A stretch of 64,000 bases of DNA from Bacterioplanoides sp965200585 (GTDB lineage Bacteria; Pseudomonadota; Gammaproteobacteria; Pseudomonadales; Oceanobacteraceae). Position 1 is the first letter of the stretch. Every line of letters begins with the position of its first letter. The stretch is from assembly GCF_965200585.1 (NCBI RefSeq), contig NZ_OZ241361.1. One strand, given 5' to 3'. Made by a program: the position numbers and the translations under genes. Below are positions 8,300-16,257 of this stretch, piece by piece. The notes beneath the pieces are model-generated. The model ran no database searches, had not been told where the DNA came from, and worked only from the letters and a program-made list of their open reading frames with translations.

Positions 8300-9316
8300 T
8301 TAATTAGACAGCCAGTTATAAATTCGCTTGGGAATATAAAACTTCCTGCGATTCATGGATATGCCCAGCAGATTACCGCCGGAATTACTGATTTTTTCTT
8401 CTGCACTTTGTGCCGCTTCCCAACGGGTTTGCTCACAGGTCACAACCAGAATCATGCCATCAACAACCGGTGCCATACGGGTGGCTTCAGAGCCGGAAAA
8501 GACCGAGCTGCCATCCAGAATAATGTACTTATAATACGGTTTGAGCGCCGTCAGTATGTCTTGCATGGCGGTATCTGTGATGTGCGCCCCTAAAGGCAGC
8601 GTACCGGCTGAAATATATTCCAGCTCTTTGTGATCGGTTGCGTGTAATGCTTCTTCTAGCGGCACACCACCGGCAATCACTTCGGCAAACCCAGGGCCAC
8701 TGTCCGGGAAATAACGCTGTAATGCCGGCTTGGTAATATTGGTGTCGATCAGCAGTACCCGCTCTCCCTGATTAGCCAATCCCCAGGCGGCATATAACGC
8801 AGAAATGGTTTTACCATCGCCGTCAAAACAACTGGTGAAATACAACGTGGTTAAATCTTTACCGGCACTGGATAAGTTACCTTCAAACATGCCCAGTTCA
8901 CGTTCAGAGCGGGCAATCTGACGCTTCACATTTTTGGCCAACGGAATCTGTACCCCACGTGGCACTAACTTACGCAGAGGTTTGGTTTTTACCGGTGCCG
9001 GAGCTTCTTCCGTATTCGAGAGATCGTTATCGGCCACATGGCGGCCAGCATCTTCAGCTTTAGCCACGACCGGTTCTGCCACTGTCTCAGTGGCAGACGG
9101 AGATGGCGCAGCAGCGGATTCGCTGCGTTGTAAATAACGGCTGCTGTACGTTTGAGAAGACGATGCTGGTTCAGACGCCGTTGGCTGAGGCGCGTCTCCA
9201 CCTCTCATCTTCAGAAATTCGTGATAATAACTCTGAGAAGCGGCTTCCGTTGTTTTATCCGTGTTTGTTTTATCCGTGTTTATGTCTTTCCGGTCACGCA
9301 ACGGTTCACCCTCCAA
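8300..9316 (-). CDS. Cytoplasmic BY-kinase-like P-loop ATPase of the polysaccharide locus
   Basis: A 338-residue protein. The first 115 residues are low-complexity, rich in Ser/Ala/Pro/Glu. The ATPase domain holds a Walker A (SCFDGDGKT, 163-171) and a Walker A' (VLLIDTN, 187-193), as in CpsD/Wzc-type tyrosine autokinases of the MinD-like fold. It lacks membrane segments, so it corresponds to a kinase split from its co-polymerase. The C-terminus (RKFYIPKRIYNWLSN) has only two tyrosines rather than a classic cluster, so autophosphorylation is uncertain. Its start overlaps the next gene's end by 11 bases. A 15-bp direct repeat near the 5' end encodes a repeated NTDKT. Confidence 0.78.
   Translation of the reverse strand: MEGEPLRDRKDINTDKTNTDKTTEAASQSYYHEFLKMRGGDAPQPTASEPASSSQTYSSRYLQRSESAAAPSPSATETVAEPVVAKAEDAGRHVADNDLSNTEEAPAPVKTKPLRKLVPRGVQIPLAKNVKRQIARSERELGMFEGNLSSAGKDLTTLYFTSCFDGDGKTISALYAAWGLANQGERVLLIDTNITKPALQRYFPDSGPGFAEVIAGGVPLEEALHATDHKELEYISAGTLPLGAHITDTAMQDILTALKPYYKYIILDGSSVFSGSEATRMAPVVDGMILVVTCEQTRWEAAQSAEEKISNSGGNLLGISMNRRKFYIPKRIYNWLSN
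9251..9280. repeat. 15-bp tandem duplication in the BY-kinase-like gene
   Basis: Two exact copies of TGTTTTATCCGTGTT lie side by side at 9251-9265 and 9266-9280. They encode the doubled NTDKT near residue 15 of the ATPase at 8300-9316. Fifteen bases keep the frame, so copy-number change would only alter the N-terminal tail length. Confidence 0.85.
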
Positions 9317-10640
9317 TATTCAGATCTTTTGCCACAATCGTTGCGAAAATAGCCATCAGCAAGAACACCACCACACCCCGGAATAACCAGGATGTCCAGA
9401 CCGTCTCTGACTGAGGTTGAGTGCCTTCCTGCACGGCATCGTTATCAGGCTGCGCCGGCGGCTGTTGATAAGCCGTTGGAGCATTGCTATTGGCGGGATA
9501 ATAACCATTCGCGGGCGGATGAGCCACTGGCGGAGGTGTCATCGGCTGTAAAACCGGTGGCTCGGAAGCCGGAGCTGGCGGAGCCGATGAAGGATGCTGA
9601 TATTGCGGCGACTGTTGTTGATGAGGCGGCGCGCTATACACATCGGAATGCAGCTTAAAACCTGTTGTTGCTGACTCTTCTTCCGCTGCGACGTCTGTTG
9701 CCGCATAACCAGCATCGGCTGCTTGTACTGGGTCTTGTACTGAGGGTTGCAATGGCGCAGCAACAGGTGCTGACTCAACCGCATCAGCACCATCACCACT
9801 CTTGTCATCAGACTCAGCGATCAGAGGTGCATCTTCCCAGCCCAGCGCGGTAATCGCTTCACGAACCAGCTCAGCATCTAAATCCTCCAGCCCTTTTGAC
9901 GCACCAATCTGCAGGCACATATCACACAAATTATTCATTTTGCGTAATACGCCTTCGGTGCTGTCAACAATCACCTCAACGGCCTGATCACTGAAAAACG
10001 GAGAGCCTTTAGCACCGGCATTAATCAAACGAAAATAGATGTATTCTTTGGCATCCTCAAAATCCAGCCCTTTCAGCTCGTAGCGACGCTTGATGCGCTG
10101 GTCCAGAGGTTCCATATCCACCGCCCGCAGGCGTTGCTGGAAGGCCGGGCTGCCAAAAAAGAATAACCGGAAAAAGTAATGACCACCCTGAGTGTAATTG
10201 GCCAGCAGTCGAATTTTATTGAGGTTTTTGGAGTTATGTTCCTGAGCGTCATCAACAATAATAACGACATTGGCTTCAGGATTATTATCGAGGTATTTGT
10301 AAATCGCCCGGTGCAGATCATCTTCATCGGCAGAGGCAGCAATTCGCTTAATTTTTAATGCTCCGCAGATACCCAATAAGACTTCACGGTAGCTCTGCAT
10401 TGGCGTGGAAACATAGACATGGGGAACTTGTTGTTGTTCCAGCTGCTCAATCAGCTTCAGGCACAGAACCGTTTTACCAACGCCATAATTACCCGAAACC
10501 ATGACCGCCGGTTCCTGAGAGTCAATATTTTCTAACAGGAAGTCCCAGGCGCTGGCGTGATTACTGGACTTAAAGAATACTTTCGCCGAAGGCCTGTTAA
10601 GAAAAGGCTCCTTATTAATCAGGTGATAAGTATTAAACAC
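9306..10640 (-). CDS. ExeA-like AAA ATPase with C-terminal membrane anchor
   Basis: A 444-residue protein starting at a GTG (10638-10640) with a strong AAGGAG seven bases upstream. The N-terminal AAA domain resembles ExeA/GspA-type ATPases: NKEPFLNRP at the start, Walker A GNYGVGKT (50-57), Walker B VVIIVDDAQ (125-133), and a helical lid. A Pro/Gln/Ala-rich linker (about 285-415) leads to a single membrane helix (about 420-437). The protein is therefore cytoplasmic and tethered at its C-terminus. Related ATPases are a hallmark of exopolysaccharide loci linked to exosortase systems. Its position directly upstream of the BY-kinase-like gene suggests a role in assembling or energising the export complex. 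Confidence 0.8.
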   Translation of the reverse strand: MFNTYHLINKEPFLNRPSAKVFFKSSNHASAWDFLLENIDSQEPAVMVSGNYGVGKTVLCLKLIEQLEQQQVPHVYVSTPMQSYREVLLGICGALKIKRIAASADEDDLHRAIYKYLDNNPEANVVIIVDDAQEHNSKNLNKIRLLANYTQGGHYFFRLFFFGSPAFQQRLRAVDMEPLDQRIKRRYELKGLDFEDAKEYIYFRLINAGAKGSPFFSDQAVEVIVDSTEGVLRKMNNLCDMCLQIGASKGLEDLDAELVREAITALGWEDAPLIAESDDKSGDGADAVESAPVAAPLQPSVQDPVQAADAGYAATDVAAEEESATTGFKLHSDVYSAPPHQQQSPQYQHPSSAPPAPASEPPVLQPMTPPPVAHPPANGYYPANSNAPTAYQQPPAQPDNDAVQEGTQPQSETVWTSWLFRGVVVFLLMAIFATIVAKDLNIGG

Positions 10641-10746
10641 AACAACTCCTTGGTAGCTTACAACAGCAAAATATCTGGCTGTTCAGCTCATATCTATAAC
10701 ATCTGTCCTAACATACGTCAGGGCAATATATTCAACGGGTGGCACA

Positions 10747-12060
10747 TCACCTGAATCTCGCCGGTAGCTGAAACAGTAAATACAGGGGTGTTGTCCATAT
10801 TCCGGTTAACCGGTAAATACGTATAACCAGATAAACCTTATATACCAGAGTACTTAACAGCACCGCCCATGCCGCGCCAATCGCACCCTGCTGAGGAATC
10901 AATACCACACACAGAACAATATTAATGACCAGACCAAGCAACATTCCTTTTACTGCTTCGCCTGCGTTTCCGGTCATGCTTAAGGTCTGAGTTACTGCTC
11001 CCATTGAAGCATCAATCAAGTGTGCTACTGCCAGTATAGTTAATACTGGCGCAACACTCCTGAATTCTTCACCAAAAACCGAAAGAATCCACTCGCCGTG
11101 CAGCATCATAATCAGCGAGACCGGAAGTGTCGAGAGCAATATCAGTCCCGCCACCAGGGTCATCTTCTTCTGCAACAATGCCATCTCTTGCTTGTCATAA
11201 TGCCGGGCAATCATGGGCTCAATAATCAGATTGGCGACCGCATGAGCCAGAGTAATCAACTCAGCGACACGTAACGCAGCATGTAATTTGCTGGCTTCTG
11301 CCGTATCTTCTATCACTCCCAGAATCAGGATGCCTACCCGGGTATCAGCAACCATTAATCCAGCCGTCAGCATTAATGGCAGCAACTCCCGCAACCAGTT
11401 ACGTGTCTGGTATTGCGGCGCTACATCGGCCAGCGCAGAGAAAACTTTACGGTTGACGATATAACGATAAACAAACATGGCCGTCAGTGCGGCACACACC
11501 TGCATTAATATCGCCAAAGTGGCCGAAAATTCCTGAGCAAAAATCCACCAGGCCAGAAAGATATAAATCAGCAGAAACAGAGGGCGCAGCAACAGCTTGG
11601 GGATTTGCCCTTCAACCAGATACCCTGCGCCACGCAATACACCATCACGGACCCGGTTAATACCAAGAAACACAGGTAAACAAGCACCAGCCAAACAGAG
11701 GAACAACCCCTGCTCTCCCAAATCATCGCCCATCACCAAAGCAACAATCAGCAGCACCAAAAAAGCGACAGCTGCACCGACCAGAGACACCTGACACAAG
11801 CGCACAAACAGACCACGCACCAGTCCATGCGAACCGGGCTCCATATTCAGTGCGGTATGACGAACCGCCAGTGTACGCAAGCCAATAAAATACGGCTCAG
11901 ACAGCAAACCAACCAGGGTAAAAACAAAGACATAATTGCCATATTCGTCAACGCCCAGCACCCGGGCAAGCAAGACGGACACCGCAAACATGGCAGCCAG
12001 GTTAAATACTTTCAGCCCGAGGGTTTTAATGCCACCGAGAATCATCTTCCGGGAAATCAT
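10747..12060 (-). CDS. Polysaccharide flippase (Wzx-like, MOP superfamily)
   Basis: A 437-residue membrane protein with about twelve to fourteen hydrophobic segments. It starts KMILGGIKTLGLKVFNLAAM and continues SVLLARVLGVDEYGNYVFVFTL, the usual beginning of the Polysacc_synt/MATE-like flippases. The family moves undecaprenyl-linked repeat units from the inner to the outer face of the plasma membrane. Together with the Wzy-like protein (3283-4638) and the priming transferase (4648-5634) it completes a Wzx/Wzy-type pathway. A 106-base gap separates it from the ATPase downstream. Confidence 0.85.
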   Translation of the reverse strand: MISRKMILGGIKTLGLKVFNLAAMFAVSVLLARVLGVDEYGNYVFVFTLVGLLSEPYFIGLRTLAVRHTALNMEPGSHGLVRGLFVRLCQVSLVGAAVAFLVLLIVALVMGDDLGEQGLFLCLAGACLPVFLGINRVRDGVLRGAGYLVEGQIPKLLLRPLFLLIYIFLAWWIFAQEFSATLAILMQVCAALTAMFVYRYIVNRKVFSALADVAPQYQTRNWLRELLPLMLTAGLMVADTRVGILILGVIEDTAEASKLHAALRVAELITLAHAVANLIIEPMIARHYDKQEMALLQKKMTLVAGLILLSTLPVSLIMMLHGEWILSVFGEEFRSVAPVLTILAVAHLIDASMGAVTQTLSMTGNAGEAVKGMLLGLVINIVLCVVLIPQQGAIGAAWAVLLSTLVYKVYLVIRIYRLTGIWTTPLYLLFQLPARFR

Positions 12061-12107
12061 AGAGGGTTTTGGCTCACTGAGGTTGTTGACTCACAGAGAT
12101 TGTCGGA

Positions 12108-13061
12108 TCACAAAGTATCCAGGCTTTTGCGGGTGATAATATCTTTCACACCTGCCAGTGCGCCGCGAAAACGCTGCCATTCTTTTTTGCGCAAAGACAA
12201 AATCGCCCGGGCACCGGCATAAGCGGTATACCCCAATGTTGCCAACCAGAAAAACGGCCAGTCCAGCCAGGATTGTTTGACGCTTTCACTGAAGAAATAA
12301 TAGCGCGACAAAATAAACGCCCGACCTTTGATATAACGATTGAAGTTTTTCTTCGGAGCCGGGTAATGATAGAGCCGGGCGTCAGGGTTAATTAACAAAC
12401 GGTACTGGCGCGAAACCCGGTAGCTGAATTCCTTATCTTCCCCCTGGCCATAACCGGAAGCGCTGCGGTAACGATTAGAAAAACGGAATTGATCAAACAC
12501 TTCGCGTTTATAGGCTGACACCCCGCCCAACAAAAAATCCACGTCGGTGAGTTTACGAATAGGAAATCCGGTGCGGCCATAATCGGTGGCAAATCCGGAA
12601 CGCAGCACTTTGCCTTCACGAAAACCGGAAATACCAAACAAGACAAACGGCACTCGCTCAAAAAAACGTTCAAACCATGACAGATGCTCGTTTTCAATTA
12701 AGCCACCCACGCCTCCTAAACGGCCATCACTATCCTGAGTCTCGAAGGTGGTCACCAGCTGCTCGATATAGTCATCAAATAACACCACATCATCTTCAAG
12801 AAAAATCAGCAAGGCTCCACGAGCAATATCGGCGGCTTTATTACGTGACTCGGTTACACCCGGAATGTCTTTTTGTAGATAAATGCAGTCGATGCCTGCC
12901 TGTTCCAGAGGCTCACGCATCGGGAAGCCACCCAGATCACCGTCATCAATCAGGACAATTTCATCCGGCAACAGGGTTTGCCTGAGAATCGATTCCAGGC
13001 ACTTATTAAGATCAACCGGCCGGTGGTAGGTCGGGATAATCGCACTGATGCGAATGGTCAT
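12108..13061 (-). CDS. Family 2 glycosyltransferase
   Basis: A 317-residue GT-A enzyme. The N-terminus reads ISAIIPTYHRPVDLNKCLES, followed by IVLIDDGDLGG and the DXD-like LEDDVVLFDDY around residue 95. A region near AYKREVFDQFRF and GQGEDKEFSYRV marks the acceptor side, with ED as the likely catalytic pair. Unlike the enzyme at 810-2000 it lacks several C-terminal membrane helices, although a hydrophobic stretch (WPFFWLATLGYTAYAGA) near residue 280 may associate with the membrane. It lies 47 bases upstream of the flippase gene and probably adds one sugar to the repeat unit. Confidence 0.85.
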   Translation of the reverse strand: MTIRISAIIPTYHRPVDLNKCLESILRQTLLPDEIVLIDDGDLGGFPMREPLEQAGIDCIYLQKDIPGVTESRNKAADIARGALLIFLEDDVVLFDDYIEQLVTTFETQDSDGRLGGVGGLIENEHLSWFERFFERVPFVLFGISGFREGKVLRSGFATDYGRTGFPIRKLTDVDFLLGGVSAYKREVFDQFRFSNRYRSASGYGQGEDKEFSYRVSRQYRLLINPDARLYHYPAPKKNFNRYIKGRAFILSRYYFFSESVKQSWLDWPFFWLATLGYTAYAGARAILSLRKKEWQRFRGALAGVKDIITRKSLDTL

Positions 13062-13125
13062 AGTGATAGCACCCTGTTACTGCAGTATTAAGGGAATGTT
13101 CGTATTGTCTGATCAGCGTTCGGAG

Positions 13126-13932
13126 TTAATCCAGCGCCCGGAACTCCACCCGACGATTGCGTGCCTGTCCTTCCGCGGAAAGGTTGGAATCCAGCGGAGC
13201 CGATTCCCCCTGCCCGGATAAAATCAAACGCTGAGCATCAACACCAATACGCAACAGATACTGATACGCCGAGCGTGCCCGACGCCAGGAGAGATCGAGG
13301 TTATATACTTCGCTACCTTTGCTATCGGTGTGCCCGGTAATCAACACTTTCTGTTGCGGGTAAGCCGCCATGTAATCAGAAACCTGACGCAGAATTGGAT
13401 AACCGCTGGGTTTCAGCACATCACGGTCAAATTCAAAATGTACGGAGCTGAGCGTTGGTAATGTCAGACGAGCACAGCCTTTATTATCCACCGGAGTGCC
13501 CTGTGGTGTTCCGGGGCATTCATCCAGCATGTCTTTGATCGAATCATGGTCGGAATCCAGCGGACAACCGGTTACCTCAACAGCCACCCCTGCAGGAGTA
13601 CCCGGGCACTGATCTTTAGCGTCCATTACCCCATCGTTATCACTATCGACCACACAGCCCCACTGATTAACCAGCAGAGGCGGATAGGTTTCCGGGCAAC
13701 GGTCAATATCATTATGAATACCATCACGGTCGTCGTCCCATGAACAACCAAAGTCATCAACCGCAACTCTGTCAGGCAAAATTACATTACAGCGATCGCG
13801 ATCATCAGGCACACCATCACCATCATAATCCGGGGCAACCCCGTCGCCCGGGCTCCACATACCAATGTGACTGGAACACGCCCCTAACAGGCAAACGACC
13901 CATAAAACTGAGATCAAACGAATGACAGACAC
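13126..13932 (-). CDS. OmpA-family lipoprotein with thrombospondin type 3 repeats
   Basis: A 268-residue outer-membrane lipoprotein. The lipobox LLGAC places the modified cysteine at 19. Residues 35-153 hold four calcium-binding TSP3-like units of about 30 residues, each with an acidic loop (DYDGDGVPDD, DDDRDGIHND, DSDNDGVMDA, DSDHDSIKDM) and paired cysteines at 48/63, 79/93, 109/123 and 139/153. Residues 164-268 form the OmpA peptidoglycan-binding domain, with GHTDSKGSEVYNLDLSWRRA and NRRVEF. The start is GTG with AGGAAAG upstream. It stands at the head of the leftward polysaccharide block, divergent from the lyase-like gene, and may anchor the export complex or capsule at the cell wall. Confidence 0.88.
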   Translation of the reverse strand: MSVIRLISVLWVVCLLGACSSHIGMWSPGDGVAPDYDGDGVPDDRDRCNVILPDRVAVDDFGCSWDDDRDGIHNDIDRCPETYPPLLVNQWGCVVDSDNDGVMDAKDQCPGTPAGVAVEVTGCPLDSDHDSIKDMLDECPGTPQGTPVDNKGCARLTLPTLSSVHFEFDRDVLKPSGYPILRQVSDYMAAYPQQKVLITGHTDSKGSEVYNLDLSWRRARSAYQYLLRIGVDAQRLILSGQGESAPLDSNLSAEGQARNRRVEFRALD

Positions 13933-14015
13933 GGTGCTTTCCTAATATCGGCTGTTGAGGCAAGTCAGGGATGGGATTATGTATAATTATCCGGGCGCAA
14001 ATCAAGCCAGCTCTG

Positions 14016-14047
14016 TTTAAGCATATACTGCTTTTTAAACATATACT
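14016..14047 (+). promoter_or_regulatory. Paired 14-bp direct repeat in the divergent promoter region
   Basis: TTTAAGCATATACT (14016-14029) and TTTAAACATATACT (14034-14047) differ at one base and start 18 bases apart. They lie in the 183-base gap between the OmpA/TSP3 gene and the rightward lyase-like gene, about 70 bases before the latter's ATG. Repeats of this form are typical of regulator binding sites. I cannot identify the regulator, and the function is inferred. Confidence 0.45.
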
Positions 14048-14115
14048 TAGGCAAAACGATCGTGTTTATAATGCCATCGACTCTGTATTACTGAAAAACG
14101 CCGCCAAGGATCACA

Positions 14116-15510
14116 ATGACACTCAAATATTCCGACATGCTGGTGGTCATGCTTTTGAGCGCCATTTTAATTGGTTTATGGCTGTACCCGAATCCTCAAG
14201 CCAATGCCAGCAGCATCGGTGAAGCCAGCCTGCCCACGGATGATTATCTGTGGATCGATAAGTCCCGTTTATTAACTCTGCCCATTGATAACAACCCGGC
14301 CTGGCAACAACTGAAGCGCGTTGCTCAGCAACCGGTTGGTTTACCGAATCTGGCGGATCAGGATGATAAAACCAATACTCAGGTGTTTGCCAAAGCGCTG
14401 GTTTATGCACGATTAAAAGACGAACCACCAGCCCGTCAGAGCAGGATTGTTGAGAAAAAATTCACACAACAATTGCGCCAGGAAGTGATTGCCACGTGTA
14501 TGAATATCATCGGCACTCAGGCAGGCTCTCGTTCACTGGAAACCTCTAAAGAGTTAATGGCCTATATTCTGGCAGCCGATCTGGTCGGATTTGGCAGCCA
14601 GGAAATGTTAAACAGCATGACCCCGAGTGAAAAAACACAAGAGGTCAAAGATCACTCCCGCTTTGTCACTTTTCTGAAAGAAATGCAGACCTATGTGTTT
14701 AAGCAGGGTAAGACCATTACCTCAACCCATGAACGCCGCCCGAATAACTGGGGCACCTATGCCGGTGCAACCCGGATTGCGTTATCGGCGTATCTGGCAA
14801 AAAACCTCGGCCCAGACAGTGAACACGGAGCCCGGGCTCTGAGTGATATCAACCGCGCCGCCAAAGTGTTTAATGCCTGGTTAGGCGGACAAGAAACACA
14901 CCCGGCGTTTCGTTTTAAAAACGACTCCTGGCAGGCAAACCCAGAGGAGCCACTCGGCATCAATCCAGTAGGCTCAAGCATTCAGGGTCATTCGGTTGAC
15001 GGCGTATTGCCCGACGATCAGCGCCGGGGTGGTTCTTTCTCCTGGCCTCCGGTTAAGGAAAACTACGTTTATTCAGCCTTGCAAGGTGCTGTTTCTCAGG
15101 CGGTGTTACTTGATCGCCTTGGCTTTAATCAAAGTTGCTATTCCCCCGGTGACACCTATGCTTATCAGCAAGGTGGCTGTGTTTGGGAATGGGGAGACAG
15201 TGCATTATTCCGGGCCTTTCATTGGCTGAATGTTCATGCCAACTTTCCGGCAACCGGTGACGATACCTGGCTCCCACATATTATTAACCTTCATTACCCT
15301 TGTAATGACATCAGTGCTGACAATACCGACACTTGTTATCGCGGTATTGGCGTCACTTACAGCCCCAAAAGAAATCAGCCAGCAGTAAAACGTGGCCATA
15401 TTAATATTCTTTCTCCACGCCAGTTTGACGCGCCAGAGGCATCACGCCCGGGTAAAAACATCGGCTGGAGTGGTTGGACTCACCTGCCAGAGGAGAGCTC
15501 AACACCTTAA
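14116..15510 (+). CDS. Exported putative polysaccharide lyase-like protein
   Basis: A 464-residue protein with an uncleaved anchor or signal peptide (hydrophobic 8-24, then NASS). The ATG follows AAGGATCACA, a good ribosome binding site. The body is mostly alpha-helical. It has RRPNNWGTYAGATRIA around residues 208-221 and GVTYSPKRNQPA near the end, plus several aromatic/Asn motifs (HSVDGVLPDD, GGCVWEWGD). The NNWG element and helical repeats recall the alginate-lyase (alpha/alpha)-barrel fold, and a periplasmic lyase fits a polysaccharide locus. The similarity is by eye only, so the catalytic claim is tentative. Ten bases separate it from the next gene, in an apparent three-gene unit. Confidence 0.5.
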   Translation: MTLKYSDMLVVMLLSAILIGLWLYPNPQANASSIGEASLPTDDYLWIDKSRLLTLPIDNNPAWQQLKRVAQQPVGLPNLADQDDKTNTQVFAKALVYARLKDEPPARQSRIVEKKFTQQLRQEVIATCMNIIGTQAGSRSLETSKELMAYILAADLVGFGSQEMLNSMTPSEKTQEVKDHSRFVTFLKEMQTYVFKQGKTITSTHERRPNNWGTYAGATRIALSAYLAKNLGPDSEHGARALSDINRAAKVFNAWLGGQETHPAFRFKNDSWQANPEEPLGINPVGSSIQGHSVDGVLPDDQRRGGSFSWPPVKENYVYSALQGAVSQAVLLDRLGFNQSCYSPGDTYAYQQGGCVWEWGDSALFRAFHWLNVHANFPATGDDTWLPHIINLHYPCNDISADNTDTCYRGIGVTYSPKRNQPAVKRGHINILSPRQFDAPEASRPGKNIGWSGWTHLPEESSTP

Positions 15511-15519
15511 GGAGTCACT

Positions 15520-16257
15520 TTGATCCATATTCAGACGCGTAAACTTTTCTTTGTAAAAGACAGTTTTTGGTACGCATCGCCGCAAGACATTAAAGGCAGC
15601 AGCGCTGCTTTTTTTTATGCCTGTACAGAAAAAACCGAGTTGCCTTCCGCTCGCTGCAATGAATCCAAAACCTGGTTTATTGATTTATCTGCCGACCTCG
15701 AAACCCTCAAACAAAATATGGCGAAGGGGTGTCGTTATGACATCAACCGGGCTGCAAAAGAAGAGTTGATTGTTAAGAAAAATACCGATCAACAGGCTTT
15801 TTTTGATATGTACTCTGACTTTGTTAAAAGCAAAGTTTTCTCCGGCGACCTGGATAGCTACTGGAAATACATCGAAAACGGCACTCTTTACACCTGTTAT
15901 TGGCAAGAGCAACTGATTGCCGGACTATTGGTGATTCAGGACGAGCGTCATGCCCGCTGGATATTAAGTGGCTCTAAACGATTAGAAATGCATGATAAAA
16001 CCTTGTCGAAAAAATTCGGTTATGCCAATCGTTTATTGATCTGGGAAGCTATCCAGGATGCAAAACAGTGCGGCAGAGCCATCTTCGATTTAGGTGGTTA
16101 TTCCGACACAGAAGATCGTAACGACCCAGAGTATCGCATTGCTCAATTCAAGCGGGGTTTTGGTGGGCAGGCCGTTACTTTATATAAATACCAGAAAATA
16201 TACTCACCTCTTTTAAAGTTGCTTAAGTCTTTAAAAAAGAGGCTTCAATCATCATGA
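15520..16257 (+). CDS. FemAB/GNAT-like protein of the polysaccharide locus
   Basis: A 245-residue protein of the FemAB/acetyltransferase (GNAT-fold) type. Recognisable parts are MAKGCRYDINRAAKEE, where RxxxI.RA is the usual FemAB helix, WILSGSKRL in the middle, and LLIWEAIQDAKQCGRAIFDLGG followed by QFKRGFGG at the end. Such proteins transfer amino acids or acyl groups; relatives are found in exosortase-linked polysaccharide loci. The start is TTG (15520-15522) with TAAGGAG five bases upstream, and no nearby ATG would keep the N-terminal domain. The gene overlaps the deacetylase by four bases. The donor and acceptor are unknown. Confidence 0.72.
   Translation: MIHIQTRKLFFVKDSFWYASPQDIKGSSAAFFYACTEKTELPSARCNESKTWFIDLSADLETLKQNMAKGCRYDINRAAKEELIVKKNTDQQAFFDMYSDFVKSKVFSGDLDSYWKYIENGTLYTCYWQEQLIAGLLVIQDERHARWILSGSKRLEMHDKTLSKKFGYANRLLIWEAIQDAKQCGRAIFDLGGYSDTEDRNDPEYRIAQFKRGFGGQAVTLYKYQKIYSPLLKLLKSLKKRLQSS

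Noticed and set aside
13971..14222. 83-codon open frame on the plus strand
   Set aside because: It overlaps the promoter and the start of the lyase-like gene in another frame, and has no family resemblance.
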